From JACCZX01 sp038216465 (lineage in GTDB: Bacteria; Pseudomonadota; Gammaproteobacteria; Burkholderiales; Burkholderiaceae_F): DNA of 64,000 nt. A program made the position numbers and the translations under genes. The stretch covers positions 1 through 64,000 of the forward strand of contig JBBQQC010000002.1 in NCBI GenBank assembly GCA_038216465.1, read 5' to 3'. The notes under the pieces were generated by a model that saw only the letters and a list, made by a program, of their open reading frames with translations, was not told the origin of the DNA and ran no database searches. Shown one piece after another: positions 52,720 to 61,040 of this stretch. Within the stretch, counting starts at the first letter, position 1. Every line of letters begins with the position of its first letter.

Positions 52720-55107
52720 ATGACCGAACCGCTCTCGCCCGACCTCCTCGCCAAAATGAACGCCTATTGGCGAGCCGCGAATTACTTGTCGGTCGGGCAG
52801 ATTTATCTGCTCGATAACGCGCTGCTCAAGGTGCCGCTTGCCATCGAACACGTGAAGCCGCGGCTGCTCGGACACTGGGGGACGACACCGGGACTGAACT
52901 TCATTTACGTGCATCTGAACCGCATCATCAAGCAGCACGATCTGAACGTGATGTACGTGATTGGTCCTGGGCATGGTGGTCCGGGCATCGTCGCCAACAC
53001 GTATCTCGAGGGCACGTACAGCGAGGTCTATCCGAAGATTTCGCAGGACGAGCGCGGGATACAGCGGCTCTTCAAGCAGTTCTCGTTTCCGGGTGGCATT
53101 CCCAGCCACGTGTCACCTGAAGTGCCCGGCTCAATTAACGAGGGCGGCGAGCTTGGATACTCGCTGATGCACGCCTACGGCGCGGCGTTCGACAATCCCG
53201 ATCTGACCGTTGCGTGCGTCGTCGGTGACGGGGAGGCAGAGACAGGGCCACTCGCAGCGAGCTGGCACTCAAACAAGTTTCTGAACCCCGCGCGCGATGG
53301 TGCCGTTCTCCCGATCCTTCACTTGAATGGCTACAAGATCGCGAGCCCGACGGTGCTTGCGCGCGTGAGCCATGAGGAGCTCGATCAGCTATTTCGAGGG
53401 TACGGATACGAGCCTCATTTCGTCGAAGGCGAGCGGCCCGAGGAGGTCCATCAAGCAATGGCGGTGACGCTGGATCAGGTGATCGAGAAAATACGCAGTA
53501 TTCAATCGCGCGCTCGCTCGAGCGGAATGGGTAAACGGCCGATGTGGCCAATGATCGTGCTGCGCACGCCGAAAGGCTGGACCGGGCCCAAGACCGTGGA
53601 CGGGCTGCAGACCGAAGGTTCGTGGCGTTCGCATCAAGTGCCGCTTGCGAACCTCGCGGGTAACCCGGAGCACCTCAAAATTCTGGAGAGTTGGCTCAAA
53701 AGTTATCGGCCAGAGGAGCTTTTCGACACTAACGGCAAGCTCATCTCCGAGCTGGCGGAGCTTGCCCCGAAGGGCGAGCGCCGAATGGGGGCCAATCCGC
53801 ACGCCAACGGCGGGGCCCTGTTGCAGGACTTAAAGGTGCCCGACTTTCGCAATTACGCCGTCGACGTCCCAAGTCCCGGAGGGGTGACGGCCGAAGCGAC
53901 ACGCGTCACCGGTACCCTTTTGCGCGACGTGATGAAGCTCAATGCGGGTGAGCGAAACTTCCGCATCTTCGGCCCCGACGAAACCGCGTCCAACCGCCTC
54001 GGCGCGGTGTTTGAAGTCACCGATCGCTTGTTCACCGGTGAACTCATTGCCTCAGATACCGAGATTTCGCCGGACGGCCGCGTCATGGAAGTATTGAGCG
54101 AACACTTGTGTCAGGGTTGGCTCGAAGGTTATCTGCTGACCGGCCGCCACGGCTTTTTCTCTTGCTACGAGGCCTTCATTCACATCGTCGATTCGATGTT
54201 CAATCAGCACGCGAAGTGGCTGAAGGTCACGCGCGGGATTCCCTGGCGGCGCCCGATCGCCTCGCTCACCTATTTGCTGACCTCCCACGTCTGGCGCCAG
54301 GACCACAACGGCTTCAGTCACCAGGACCCTGGATTCATAGATCACGTGGTCAACAAAAAAGCCGACGTCATTCGCGTCTATCTGCCGCCCGATGCAAATA
54401 CGCTGCTGTCGGTCACCGATCACTGCCTACGCAGTCGCAACTACGTGAACGTAATCGTCGCGGGCAAGCAGCCGGCCCCGCAGTGGCTCGATATGGACTC
54501 GGCTGTCAAGCATTGCACGAAAGGACTGGGCATATGGTCCTGGGCGAGCAATGACGGAGGAAGCGACCCTGATGTTGTAATGGCATGTGCCGGAGACGTG
54601 CCGACGCTCGAGATGCTCGCCGCAGTGGATATGCTGCGCGAGCACCTGCCGCAGCTGAAGATTCGTGTAGTCAATGTCGTCGATCTGATGGCACTTCAGC
54701 CGCAGAGTGAACATCCCCATGGGCTCAATGACAAAGACTTCGACGATCTCTTCACAAAAGACAAGCCGATCATCTTCGCCTACCACGGATACCCGTCGCT
54801 CATCCACCGCCTCACCTATCGGCGCACCAACCACGCGAATCTGCATGTGCGGGGCTACAAGGAAGAAGGCACCACCACTACGCCGTTCGACATGGCCGTG
54901 CTGAACGACATTGACCGCTTCCATCTGGTGCGGGACGTAATCAAGCGCGTGCCAGGGCTTGCATCGCAAGCTGCAGACCTTACGCAATTGATCCGCGACA
55001 AGCTGCTCGATCACAAGCGCTACATCGAGCGCTATGGCGATGACATGCCCGAGATCCGCGATTGGCAGTGGGGTGTGCGACGTTCAGCAGGCGGCATCGC
55101 GCAATGA
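52720..55107 (+). CDS. xfp: Phosphoketolase (xylulose-5-phosphate / fructose-6-phosphate)
   Basis: A 795-aa thiamine-diphosphate enzyme of normal length. It has YWRAANYLSVGQIYL and GHGGPG, the thiamine-binding GDGEAETGP followed later by HLNGYKIASPT, and DETASNRL. It splits xylulose-5-P or fructose-6-P with phosphate into acetyl-P and glyceraldehyde-3-P or erythrose-4-P. Its stop overlaps the next start (ATGA). With acetate kinase it forms a phosphoketolase shunt. Confidence 0.96.
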   Translation: MTEPLSPDLLAKMNAYWRAANYLSVGQIYLLDNALLKVPLAIEHVKPRLLGHWGTTPGLNFIYVHLNRIIKQHDLNVMYVIGPGHGGPGIVANTYLEGTYSEVYPKISQDERGIQRLFKQFSFPGGIPSHVSPEVPGSINEGGELGYSLMHAYGAAFDNPDLTVACVVGDGEAETGPLAASWHSNKFLNPARDGAVLPILHLNGYKIASPTVLARVSHEELDQLFRGYGYEPHFVEGERPEEVHQAMAVTLDQVIEKIRSIQSRARSSGMGKRPMWPMIVLRTPKGWTGPKTVDGLQTEGSWRSHQVPLANLAGNPEHLKILESWLKSYRPEELFDTNGKLISELAELAPKGERRMGANPHANGGALLQDLKVPDFRNYAVDVPSPGGVTAEATRVTGTLLRDVMKLNAGERNFRIFGPDETASNRLGAVFEVTDRLFTGELIASDTEISPDGRVMEVLSEHLCQGWLEGYLLTGRHGFFSCYEAFIHIVDSMFNQHAKWLKVTRGIPWRRPIASLTYLLTSHVWRQDHNGFSHQDPGFIDHVVNKKADVIRVYLPPDANTLLSVTDHCLRSRNYVNVIVAGKQPAPQWLDMDSAVKHCTKGLGIWSWASNDGGSDPDVVMACAGDVPTLEMLAAVDMLREHLPQLKIRVVNVVDLMALQPQSEHPHGLNDKDFDDLFTKDKPIIFAYHGYPSLIHRLTYRRTNHANLHVRGYKEEGTTTTPFDMAVLNDIDRFHLVRDVIKRVPGLASQAADLTQLIRDKLLDHKRYIERYGDDMPEIRDWQWGVRRSAGGIAQ

Positions 55108-55823
55108 CGGAAGAAGTAGTGTTCCTGCTCGATGTCGACAACACCTTGCTCGATAACGATCGCTTTGCCGCGGACCTTGGGGCGCGACTTGAGCAGGCGT
55201 TTGGTCCAGCTGAACGTGATCGCTACTGGGCGATCTACGGCGCGCTGCGCGACGAGATCGGCTTTGCCGATTATCTGGGGGCGCTGCAGAAGTTTCGCGA
55301 CGGTCTGGACGACGATCCAGACCTGTTGCAGATGTCCGCGTTCTTGCTGGAATATCCATTCCAAGACCGCCTGTATCCGCGTGCACTTGACTCGATCGAG
55401 CACCTGCGCACCCTGGCGCTGCCGGTCGTGCTCTCCGACGGCGACATGGTGTTCCAGCCGCGCAAGATTCAACGGTCAGGCATCTGGGATGCGGTTGAAG
55501 GACGCGTGCTGATCTATCCGCACAAGGAGCGCGTGCTGCCTGAAATGCAGCGCCGCTTTCCGGCCTCGCACTACGTGATGATTGATGACAAGCCGCAGTT
55601 GTTGGCGGCGATGAAACGCGTGCTCGGCACACACCTGACCACGATATTCGTGCGCCAGGGGCATTACGCCATTGAGTCGGTCAGCGCGATCATCGATCCG
55701 CTTCCCGACATGAGCATTGGGCGCATTGCCGATTTGCTCGAGATGGAGCTAACGCAACGCCTGCGCGATCTCGGCCATCGCGCGCAGCGCGACATCTCAC
55801 TGCAGAATCTCGACGGCGCTTAG
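55104..55823 (+). CDS. HAD-superfamily phosphatase
   Basis: A 239-aa haloacid-dehalogenase protein with the catalytic LLDVDNTLLDND (motif I), VVLSDGDMVFQ (motif II) and MIDDKPQLL (motif IV). A helical cap lies between motifs I and II. Substrate unknown; it is translationally coupled to xfp, so a sugar phosphate or phosphoglycolate-like metabolite is plausible. Confidence 0.88.
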   Translation: MTEEVVFLLDVDNTLLDNDRFAADLGARLEQAFGPAERDRYWAIYGALRDEIGFADYLGALQKFRDGLDDDPDLLQMSAFLLEYPFQDRLYPRALDSIEHLRTLALPVVLSDGDMVFQPRKIQRSGIWDAVEGRVLIYPHKERVLPEMQRRFPASHYVMIDDKPQLLAAMKRVLGTHLTTIFVRQGHYAIESVSAIIDPLPDMSIGRIADLLEMELTQRLRDLGHRAQRDISLQNLDGA

Positions 55824-55825
55824 TC

Positions 55826-56415
55826 ATGAGCCTCGGCTGCAAGCAGCCGCTATACCTGCTGCCGTTCGTCGAAGTCGACGTTTCGCCAACAAGCCCCGGC
55901 ATTCTCGTCGACCAGGATTTTGGCGCCGACATCCTGCGCGATGCGACCGCAAGCGGCTACATGACTGCGCTCTCGACCGAGAAGAGCGGGTCCGCGATCT
56001 GCAAACTCGTCCGAGTTTCATGTTGCAGAGTATTCGGGCGCTGCAGGAGGCGGGTGTCGAGCCCAATGTCTGGAAGATCGAAGGCCTCGATAGGCGCGAG
56101 GACTGCGAGCGCGTCGTCAATACCGCGCGACGCGATGGCCGGCGCAACGTCGGTTGCATCGTTCTGGGACGTAGTGCCGATCAGAAGAAAGTGGTGAGCT
56201 GGCTCGAGACCGCTTCTTCAGTTCCGGGATTCATTGGCTTCGCGGCAAGGCGAACGACTTTCTGGGACGCTGCGTCGGACTATGTGGCCGGGAAAGCGAC
56301 GCGGCAAGAGGCTGCGTCGCGTATCGCAGCGCGCTTCCAAGAATGGGCGGCGATTTTCGAGAAGGCGCATGCCGCGCGCGACAGCCGTGCGCTGCGCGAA
56401 CGCAAACCGCATTGA
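55826..56415 (+). pseudogene. DUF2090 (IolC C-terminal-like aldolase) gene with internal deletion
   Basis: The first 55 codons (SLGCKQPLYLLPF, ILVDQDFGADILRDATASGYM) and the last 130 (MLQSIRALQEAGVEPNVWKIEGLDRRED, GCIVLGR, GFIGFAARRTTFWDA) belong to one family, DUF2090, but lie in different frames. They meet near 55990-56020, and roughly 100 central codons of the usual length are missing. The gene is therefore broken. The intact relatives are aldolase-like proteins of inositol/sugar acid degradation. Confidence 0.75.
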
Positions 56416-56531
56416 AACGCGGACATCTGGAAATATATGCAGAGAGTTTTCGCGGGCAGGATCATCTGCGTCGCATCATTGGTGAGGCACAGGCTCTGGT
56501 GGATGACGCACTTGTGAGCACGACGGGCTGA
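56412..56531 (+). CDS. Short 39-aa hypothetical protein
   Basis: A TTG start overlaps the stop of the broken DUF2090 gene (TTGA) and gives a 39-residue acidic-basic peptide, KRGHLEIYAESFRGQD then HLRRIIGEAQALVDDALVS. It ends 2 nt before the GH144-type gene. Packing suggests a real small gene in the operon, but no family or motif was recognised. Confidence 0.5.
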   Translation: MKRGHLEIYAESFRGQDHLRRIIGEAQALVDDALVSTTG

Positions 56532-56533
56532 TC

Positions 56534-57841
56534 ATGAGCAGGAAGCGCCAGAGCGTAGATGCGGAACTGGAAAAACTTCAGTACCAATCATTCAGTTACT
56601 TTCTGCACGAAGCGAATCCAGTCAACGGCCTGGTGCGAGACAAGACGGAACCGAACTGGCCTTCCAGTATCGCCGCCACTGGCCTTGCGTTGACGGTTTA
56701 CCCGATCGGGGTCGAGCGTGGCTTCATGTCGCGCGCCGCCGCGATCGAGCGAACGCTCGCAACGCTGCGCTTTTTCTGGAACAGTCCGCACGGTCCTGAG
56801 CCCGACGCCACCGGCTATCAAGGCTTTTACTATCACTTCCTCGACATGCAGACCGGTCGGCGGGCGTGGGAGTGCGAACTATCCACGGTAGACAGCACTT
56901 TATTGCTGGCCGGCGCGTTGACGGCGGGAAGTTATTTTGACGCGCAGACGGCCGACGAGCATGAGATCCGCACGCTCGCCGATGCGCTGTATCGCCGCGC
57001 CGATTGGCAATGGGCGCAAGACGGCGGCGCAACGGTGACGCATGGCTGGAAACCAGAAAGTGGGTTCCTCAAATATCGATGGGAAGGCTACGACGAGGCC
57101 CTGCTGCTGTACATCCTGGGCCTGGGTTCGCCGACCCATCCGTTGCCTGCGGAGAGCTACGCAGCATGGGCTTCCACCTATCGATGGGAGCAGTTTTACC
57201 GATACGAATATCTGTATGCCGGGCCGTTGTTCACGCATCAGCTATCGCACGTGTGGGTTGACTTTCGGGGCATTCAGGATGCGTTCATGCGTGAGAAAGG
57301 TATCGACTATTTCGAAAACAGCCGCCGCGCGACGTACGTGCAACAACAGTATGCGATTGCCAATCCACTCAAGTTCGAGGGCTACGGCAGCCGATGCTGG
57401 GGAGTCACCGCCAGTGAAGGTCCCGGGCCAGCTACCACCAAAGTCAACGGCATCGAGCGCCAGTTCTTTGATTACCTGGCTCGCGGCGTTCCGCACGGAC
57501 CCGATGACGGCACGCTCGCTCCGTGGGCGGTGGCCGCGTCGTTGCCGTTCGCGCCTGAGATCGTGCTGCCGTCAATCGAATACTGCATTCACGAGCTGCA
57601 CTTGACGGAATCCAACCCGTACGGCTTCAAAGCGTCGTTCAATCACACCTACCCAGACAGATCCGCCAATCCCGATGCCTGGGTATCGCCGTGGCATTTC
57701 GGCCTGAATCAAGGTCCGATCATTCTGATGATTGAGAACCATCGCACCGGTCGGTTGTGGCAATTGATGCGGCAATGTCCAACCATTGTCGATGGATTGC
57801 AGCGAGCCGGTTTCACCGGAGGTTGGTTGCCTACACCATGA
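56534..57841 (+). CDS. GH144-type glucoamylase/endo-beta-1,2-glucanase-like protein
   Basis: A 435-aa alpha/alpha-barrel protein of the glucoamylase PF10091 (GH144) family: DELEKLQYQSF-like start (ELEKLQYQSFSYFLHEAN), GYQGFYYHFLDMQTGRR, ELSTVDSTLLLAG, RWEGYDEALLLYILGLGSPTHPLP, GSRCWGVTASEGPG and FGLNQGPIILMIENHRTG. Known members cleave beta-1,2-glucan. No signal peptide is visible, so it may act on intracellular or periplasmic cyclic glucans taken in. It ends the operon begun by ackA. Confidence 0.88.
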   Translation: MSRKRQSVDAELEKLQYQSFSYFLHEANPVNGLVRDKTEPNWPSSIAATGLALTVYPIGVERGFMSRAAAIERTLATLRFFWNSPHGPEPDATGYQGFYYHFLDMQTGRRAWECELSTVDSTLLLAGALTAGSYFDAQTADEHEIRTLADALYRRADWQWAQDGGATVTHGWKPESGFLKYRWEGYDEALLLYILGLGSPTHPLPAESYAAWASTYRWEQFYRYEYLYAGPLFTHQLSHVWVDFRGIQDAFMREKGIDYFENSRRATYVQQQYAIANPLKFEGYGSRCWGVTASEGPGPATTKVNGIERQFFDYLARGVPHGPDDGTLAPWAVAASLPFAPEIVLPSIEYCIHELHLTESNPYGFKASFNHTYPDRSANPDAWVSPWHFGLNQGPIILMIENHRTGRLWQLMRQCPTIVDGLQRAGFTGGWLPTP

Positions 57842-57968
57842 TCACGCGCACCACGCACCGCCCCATTTCCACTTGGATACGCTAGGCGCTAACCGATGAT
57901 CGTCGCTCATCCGAAGTGGTATTTAGCGCTCTGTCCAGCTTTCGTACAAACTCAGTCATCCGGGTTGC

Positions 57969-58586
57969 TCATACGCCGAAGGTCTCGCCGCAGCCGCAGC
58001 TGTGGCGCGCGTTTGGATTGTCGAAGCGCACGCGACGGGCGAGCCCTTCGTCGACGACGTCAAGCGTCGTACCCTGCAGGTAGGGAAGGCTCGCGGCGTC
58101 AACCACAAGTCGCACTCCCGCGCTTTCGAACACGGTGTCATCCTCCCGGACGGCGTCAGTAGGATCGACGCGATAGGAGAGGCCAGAGCAGCCGGCTGCC
58201 TTCACAGCGAGGCGCACTGCTACCGCGCCCGGATGTTTGGCGAGTTGTGTGGCGAAATGCTTCGCTGCACCCGCGCTCATCGACACGGGTCGCACCACGG
58301 TAGGCGTTGGCGCTTCGGCGCACGAAATCTGGATAACCAGTTCGGCGGCAAGCCCTTCAACCTGGCATGCGAGGCGGGCCCCGGGCTCTGCCGCGCCCGC
58401 CCGGTCAAGCATGTCGAGCTCGACTGTGCTCGCCGGGTTGAGGCACTCAAGCCCCTCACGCACGACTACGCGGCAGCTCGAACAGGCGAGCACGCCGCCA
58501 CAGTCGTGTGCGATATCAACGCCATCCTTTAGCAGACGGCCGAGAAGTGTTTCGCCTTCGTCGAGACTTAGCTTGAGACTGTCCAT
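57969..58586 (-). CDS. Fused [2Fe-2S] ferredoxin and A-type Fe-S carrier (IscA/ErpA-like)
   Basis: A 205-aa protein joining two domains normally encoded separately. Residues 1-90 form a plant-type [2Fe-2S] ferredoxin with Cys29, Cys35, Cys38 and Cys74 (DCGGVLACSSC, RLACQ). Residues 100-205 form an A-type carrier with Cys133 (GCSGLSYRV), Cys197 and Cys199 (SCGCGETF). The pair would let the ferredoxin hand electrons or clusters to the carrier within one chain. No isc or suf genes are nearby. Confidence 0.88.
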   Translation of the reverse strand: MDSLKLSLDEGETLLGRLLKDGVDIAHDCGGVLACSSCRVVVREGLECLNPASTVELDMLDRAGAAEPGARLACQVEGLAAELVIQISCAEAPTPTVVRPVSMSAGAAKHFATQLAKHPGAVAVRLAVKAAGCSGLSYRVDPTDAVREDDTVFESAGVRLVVDAASLPYLQGTTLDVVDEGLARRVRFDNPNARHSCGCGETFGV

Positions 58587-58795
58587 ACGGATATGACTCC
58601 CTTCGGCAACCGTCGTTCAATTAAACGCGGTCAAGCGCGCACCAATTATGGATTTGCACGATCAAGCTACTCATACGTCCCCTACGGCATACCGCTACAT
58701 CGCGGCAATCACAGAATCGACCACCGTGGCGGTCGCTTTACACTTCGCGGCCAACGTATCGAGTACCGATACCGCAAGCACCGTGGGGGCGCACA

Positions 58796-59542
58796 ATGAG
58801 TACCGAACAGCTGATCGATTCGCTGAAGCGAGTGCTGAAGAGCCGGCGCATCACCTACGCGGTGCTGGCGCGGCGGATCGGAATGTCCGAAGCCAGTGTG
58901 AAGCGCCTCTTTTCGCAGCGCACGTTTACGCTGAATCGCCTGGAACAGGTGTTGACTGCGCTCGAGCTCGATTTTTTTGAATTAGCGAAACTCGCGCGCG
59001 GCGCCGGCGATGCGCCTGAGGAAATGACCGAGCCGCAGGAGCACGCGCTGGCTTCGGAGCCGCGCCTGATGGGTGTGTTCTATCTGCTGTTCAACGACTG
59101 GCAGCCAGCGCAGATCTTGTCGCGTTACGAGCTGACCGACGCCGAGTTGACCAAGCTGCTGGTCAAGCTCGATCGACTGCACCTGATCGAGTTGCTGCCG
59201 TCCAATAAGGTCAAGCTCAAAGTCGGGCGGCATCTGCGGTTGCGGCCGGGCGGGGCGATTCGCGCGAAGCACGGGCAGCGGACGATGGCCGAGTTTCTCG
59301 CGGTCGAGTTCGATCGCTACGGCGGCAATTTCCGTTTCGAGTTTCGCGATGTATCACCGGCGTCATTCGCGGTCGTGCACCGCAAGCTCGACCGGTTGGC
59401 CGCCGAGTTCAACGAATTGGCGGAGCTCGACAGCACGCTGCCGCCGGAGCAGCGGCAATCGATCGGCATCGTGCTCGGAATGCGGCCGTGGAAGATTGGG
59501 CAGATCACCAACCTAAAAGAGCGCCCGCGCCGACACGGGTAG
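58796..59542 (+). CDS. XRE-like helix-turn-helix regulator with C-terminal domain
   Basis: A 248-aa protein with an N-terminal XRE/Cro-type helix-turn-helix (ITYAVLARRIGMSEASVKRLFSQ) and a further domain of mixed helices containing ELTDAELTKLLVKLDRLHLIELLP, like a winged helix. It probably binds DNA, and the second part may sense a ligand. Its targets are unknown; the neighbouring genes do not point to one pathway. The 209-nt gap before it holds no other gene that I can see. Confidence 0.8.
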   Translation: MSTEQLIDSLKRVLKSRRITYAVLARRIGMSEASVKRLFSQRTFTLNRLEQVLTALELDFFELAKLARGAGDAPEEMTEPQEHALASEPRLMGVFYLLFNDWQPAQILSRYELTDAELTKLLVKLDRLHLIELLPSNKVKLKVGRHLRLRPGGAIRAKHGQRTMAEFLAVEFDRYGGNFRFEFRDVSPASFAVVHRKLDRLAAEFNELAELDSTLPPEQRQSIGIVLGMRPWKIGQITNLKERPRRHG

Positions 59543-59561
59543 GCGAGCAGAGCTAAAGCCC

Positions 59562-60455
59562 CTAGCTGCGCGTGGCAGCGGCGCTTGGCGGCGAACTGCG
59601 TCGCACGAAGCCGAGCACTGCATCGCGGTACGTCGAACCAGCGGCGCGGCTGCCGCCCGAATGGCTGCCGCCCTCGATCTTGACGACTTGCTTGATCTTG
59701 CTGGCCGCCGCCGCATACAGTTCGTCGGCCATCGCATGCGGAACAATGCCGTCGGACGTGCCGTGGATGATCAAGAGCGGCGTTTCGACCTTTCCGATCT
59801 TGGTGGCCGAGTCAAACGGCTGCGTGACCGCGAGTCCGATACCGGGTACCCAGCCGTACTTCGTGCCGCGCACGATGGCGGGAATCGATGTGAAAGTCGA
59901 TTCAATGATGATGCCGCCGACTTCATTTTCCGGCTTCTTCAAAGGACCCGCGGCCAGATCGATCGCCAATGCGCCGCCCAGGCTGTGGCCGTATATAAAG
60001 CGACGTGTCGGATTAGGCTCGCGGCGCTTCAATTCCTCGAGTGCGACGCGCGCGTCTTCGTAGGCGGTTGCTTCGGAGGGCAGCAGGTCGGTGCTCTTGC
60101 CGAAGCCGCGGTAATCGACCGCGAGTACGTTGAAGCCGAGATCCGCCCAGCGCGACATCCGAAACACACTACCGTTTAGATTCCAGCGCGCGCCGTGTAG
60201 ATAAAGCACCGTCGGCGCGCGCGCGGCAGCTTGCTGCGGCATGTACCAGAAATGAAGCTGATCGCCGTTGGCCATGCGGACGTCGTATTGCTCGGTGCCG
60301 GCCAGCGGCTCCGAGGACCAGCGCGGACTATCTTTTATGGGGTTGAAAATCGCCTGCCGCTGCCATTCATCGAGCGACGAGCACCCTGCGGCGCCACCAC
60401 CGATCGTGAGTGCACCCAGCAACAGGGAAAGCGGACGGGTCAGGAATTTTTTCAC
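59562..60455 (-). CDS. Alpha/beta-hydrolase lipoprotein
   Basis: A 297-aa protein with a lipobox signal (LTIGGGAAGC, Cys25) and an alpha/beta-hydrolase fold: LYLHGARWNLNG (oxyanion), GHSLGGA nucleophile elbow, IIHGTSDGIVPHAMADE (acid region) and the His in GGSHSGG. It is anchored at the membrane and may hydrolyse esters or peptides; substrate unknown. It converges with the helix-turn-helix gene. Confidence 0.88.
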   Translation of the reverse strand: MKKFLTRPLSLLLGALTIGGGAAGCSSLDEWQRQAIFNPIKDSPRWSSEPLAGTEQYDVRMANGDQLHFWYMPQQAAARAPTVLYLHGARWNLNGSVFRMSRWADLGFNVLAVDYRGFGKSTDLLPSEATAYEDARVALEELKRREPNPTRRFIYGHSLGGALAIDLAAGPLKKPENEVGGIIIESTFTSIPAIVRGTKYGWVPGIGLAVTQPFDSATKIGKVETPLLIIHGTSDGIVPHAMADELYAAAASKIKQVVKIEGGSHSGGSRAAGSTYRDAVLGFVRRSSPPSAAATRS

Positions 60456-60521
60456 TGTCTTGTGACGTTAAGCGCGGGCGAGCGTTCTCGCCATCGCACG
60501 TGTGGATGAACGTCGGGCACT

Positions 60522-61028
60522 TCAAGCTGGTTTACGGCGTTTCTTCGCGGTCTTCGGCATTTGGCGGTTGCTTAGCCCGAGCATCGTGCCGCGGCAATTC
60601 TTTGAGCCGCAGCGGCATTCATAATTCTTCCTCAGCGTCGGCGTCAGGCGCTCCTCGATCGTTAGGCTGTAGTCGTAGTTAAGCTCTTCGCCGGTGCGGA
60701 TATCTCGCATCGCCTGGATAAACACGCGGCCGTCGTCGGTCTCTTCCGTTTCGCAATTGGGGTCGCACGAATGGTTGATCCAGCGCGCAGCGTTGCCGCC
60801 GACGCCGGCATCGATGACGGTTTTCTGATCATTCAGTGAAAAGAAAAATGTGTGATGCGGATCGTCGGGGTTGGATGGCGGCCGCCGATCGGCTTCCTTC
60901 CAGGCGATGCGCTCCCCCTTGTATTCGACGATGTTCTCGCCTGCCTTCAGCGGGCGCGCTGCGTACACGCCGCGTCCGTGGACGCGCGAATTTTTGACGA
61001 CGATGCGGGGTTTGCGTTGCGTTGGCAT
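60522..61028 (-). CDS. SET-domain protein (lysine methyltransferase-like)
   Basis: A 168-aa SET-domain protein with HGRGVYAARPLKAGE, the S-adenosylmethionine site ARWINHSCDPNCE, EELNYDYS, and a post-SET-like CRCGSKNCRG near the end, with a basic tail (PKTAKKRRKPA). Bacterial SET proteins methylate lysine in ribosomal or nucleoid proteins in some cases. The target here is not known. Confidence 0.88.
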   Translation of the reverse strand: MPTQRKPRIVVKNSRVHGRGVYAARPLKAGENIVEYKGERIAWKEADRRPPSNPDDPHHTFFFSLNDQKTVIDAGVGGNAARWINHSCDPNCETEETDDGRVFIQAMRDIRTGEELNYDYSLTIEERLTPTLRKNYECRCGSKNCRGTMLGLSNRQMPKTAKKRRKPA

Positions 61029-61040
61029 TGCGATTGAGAT

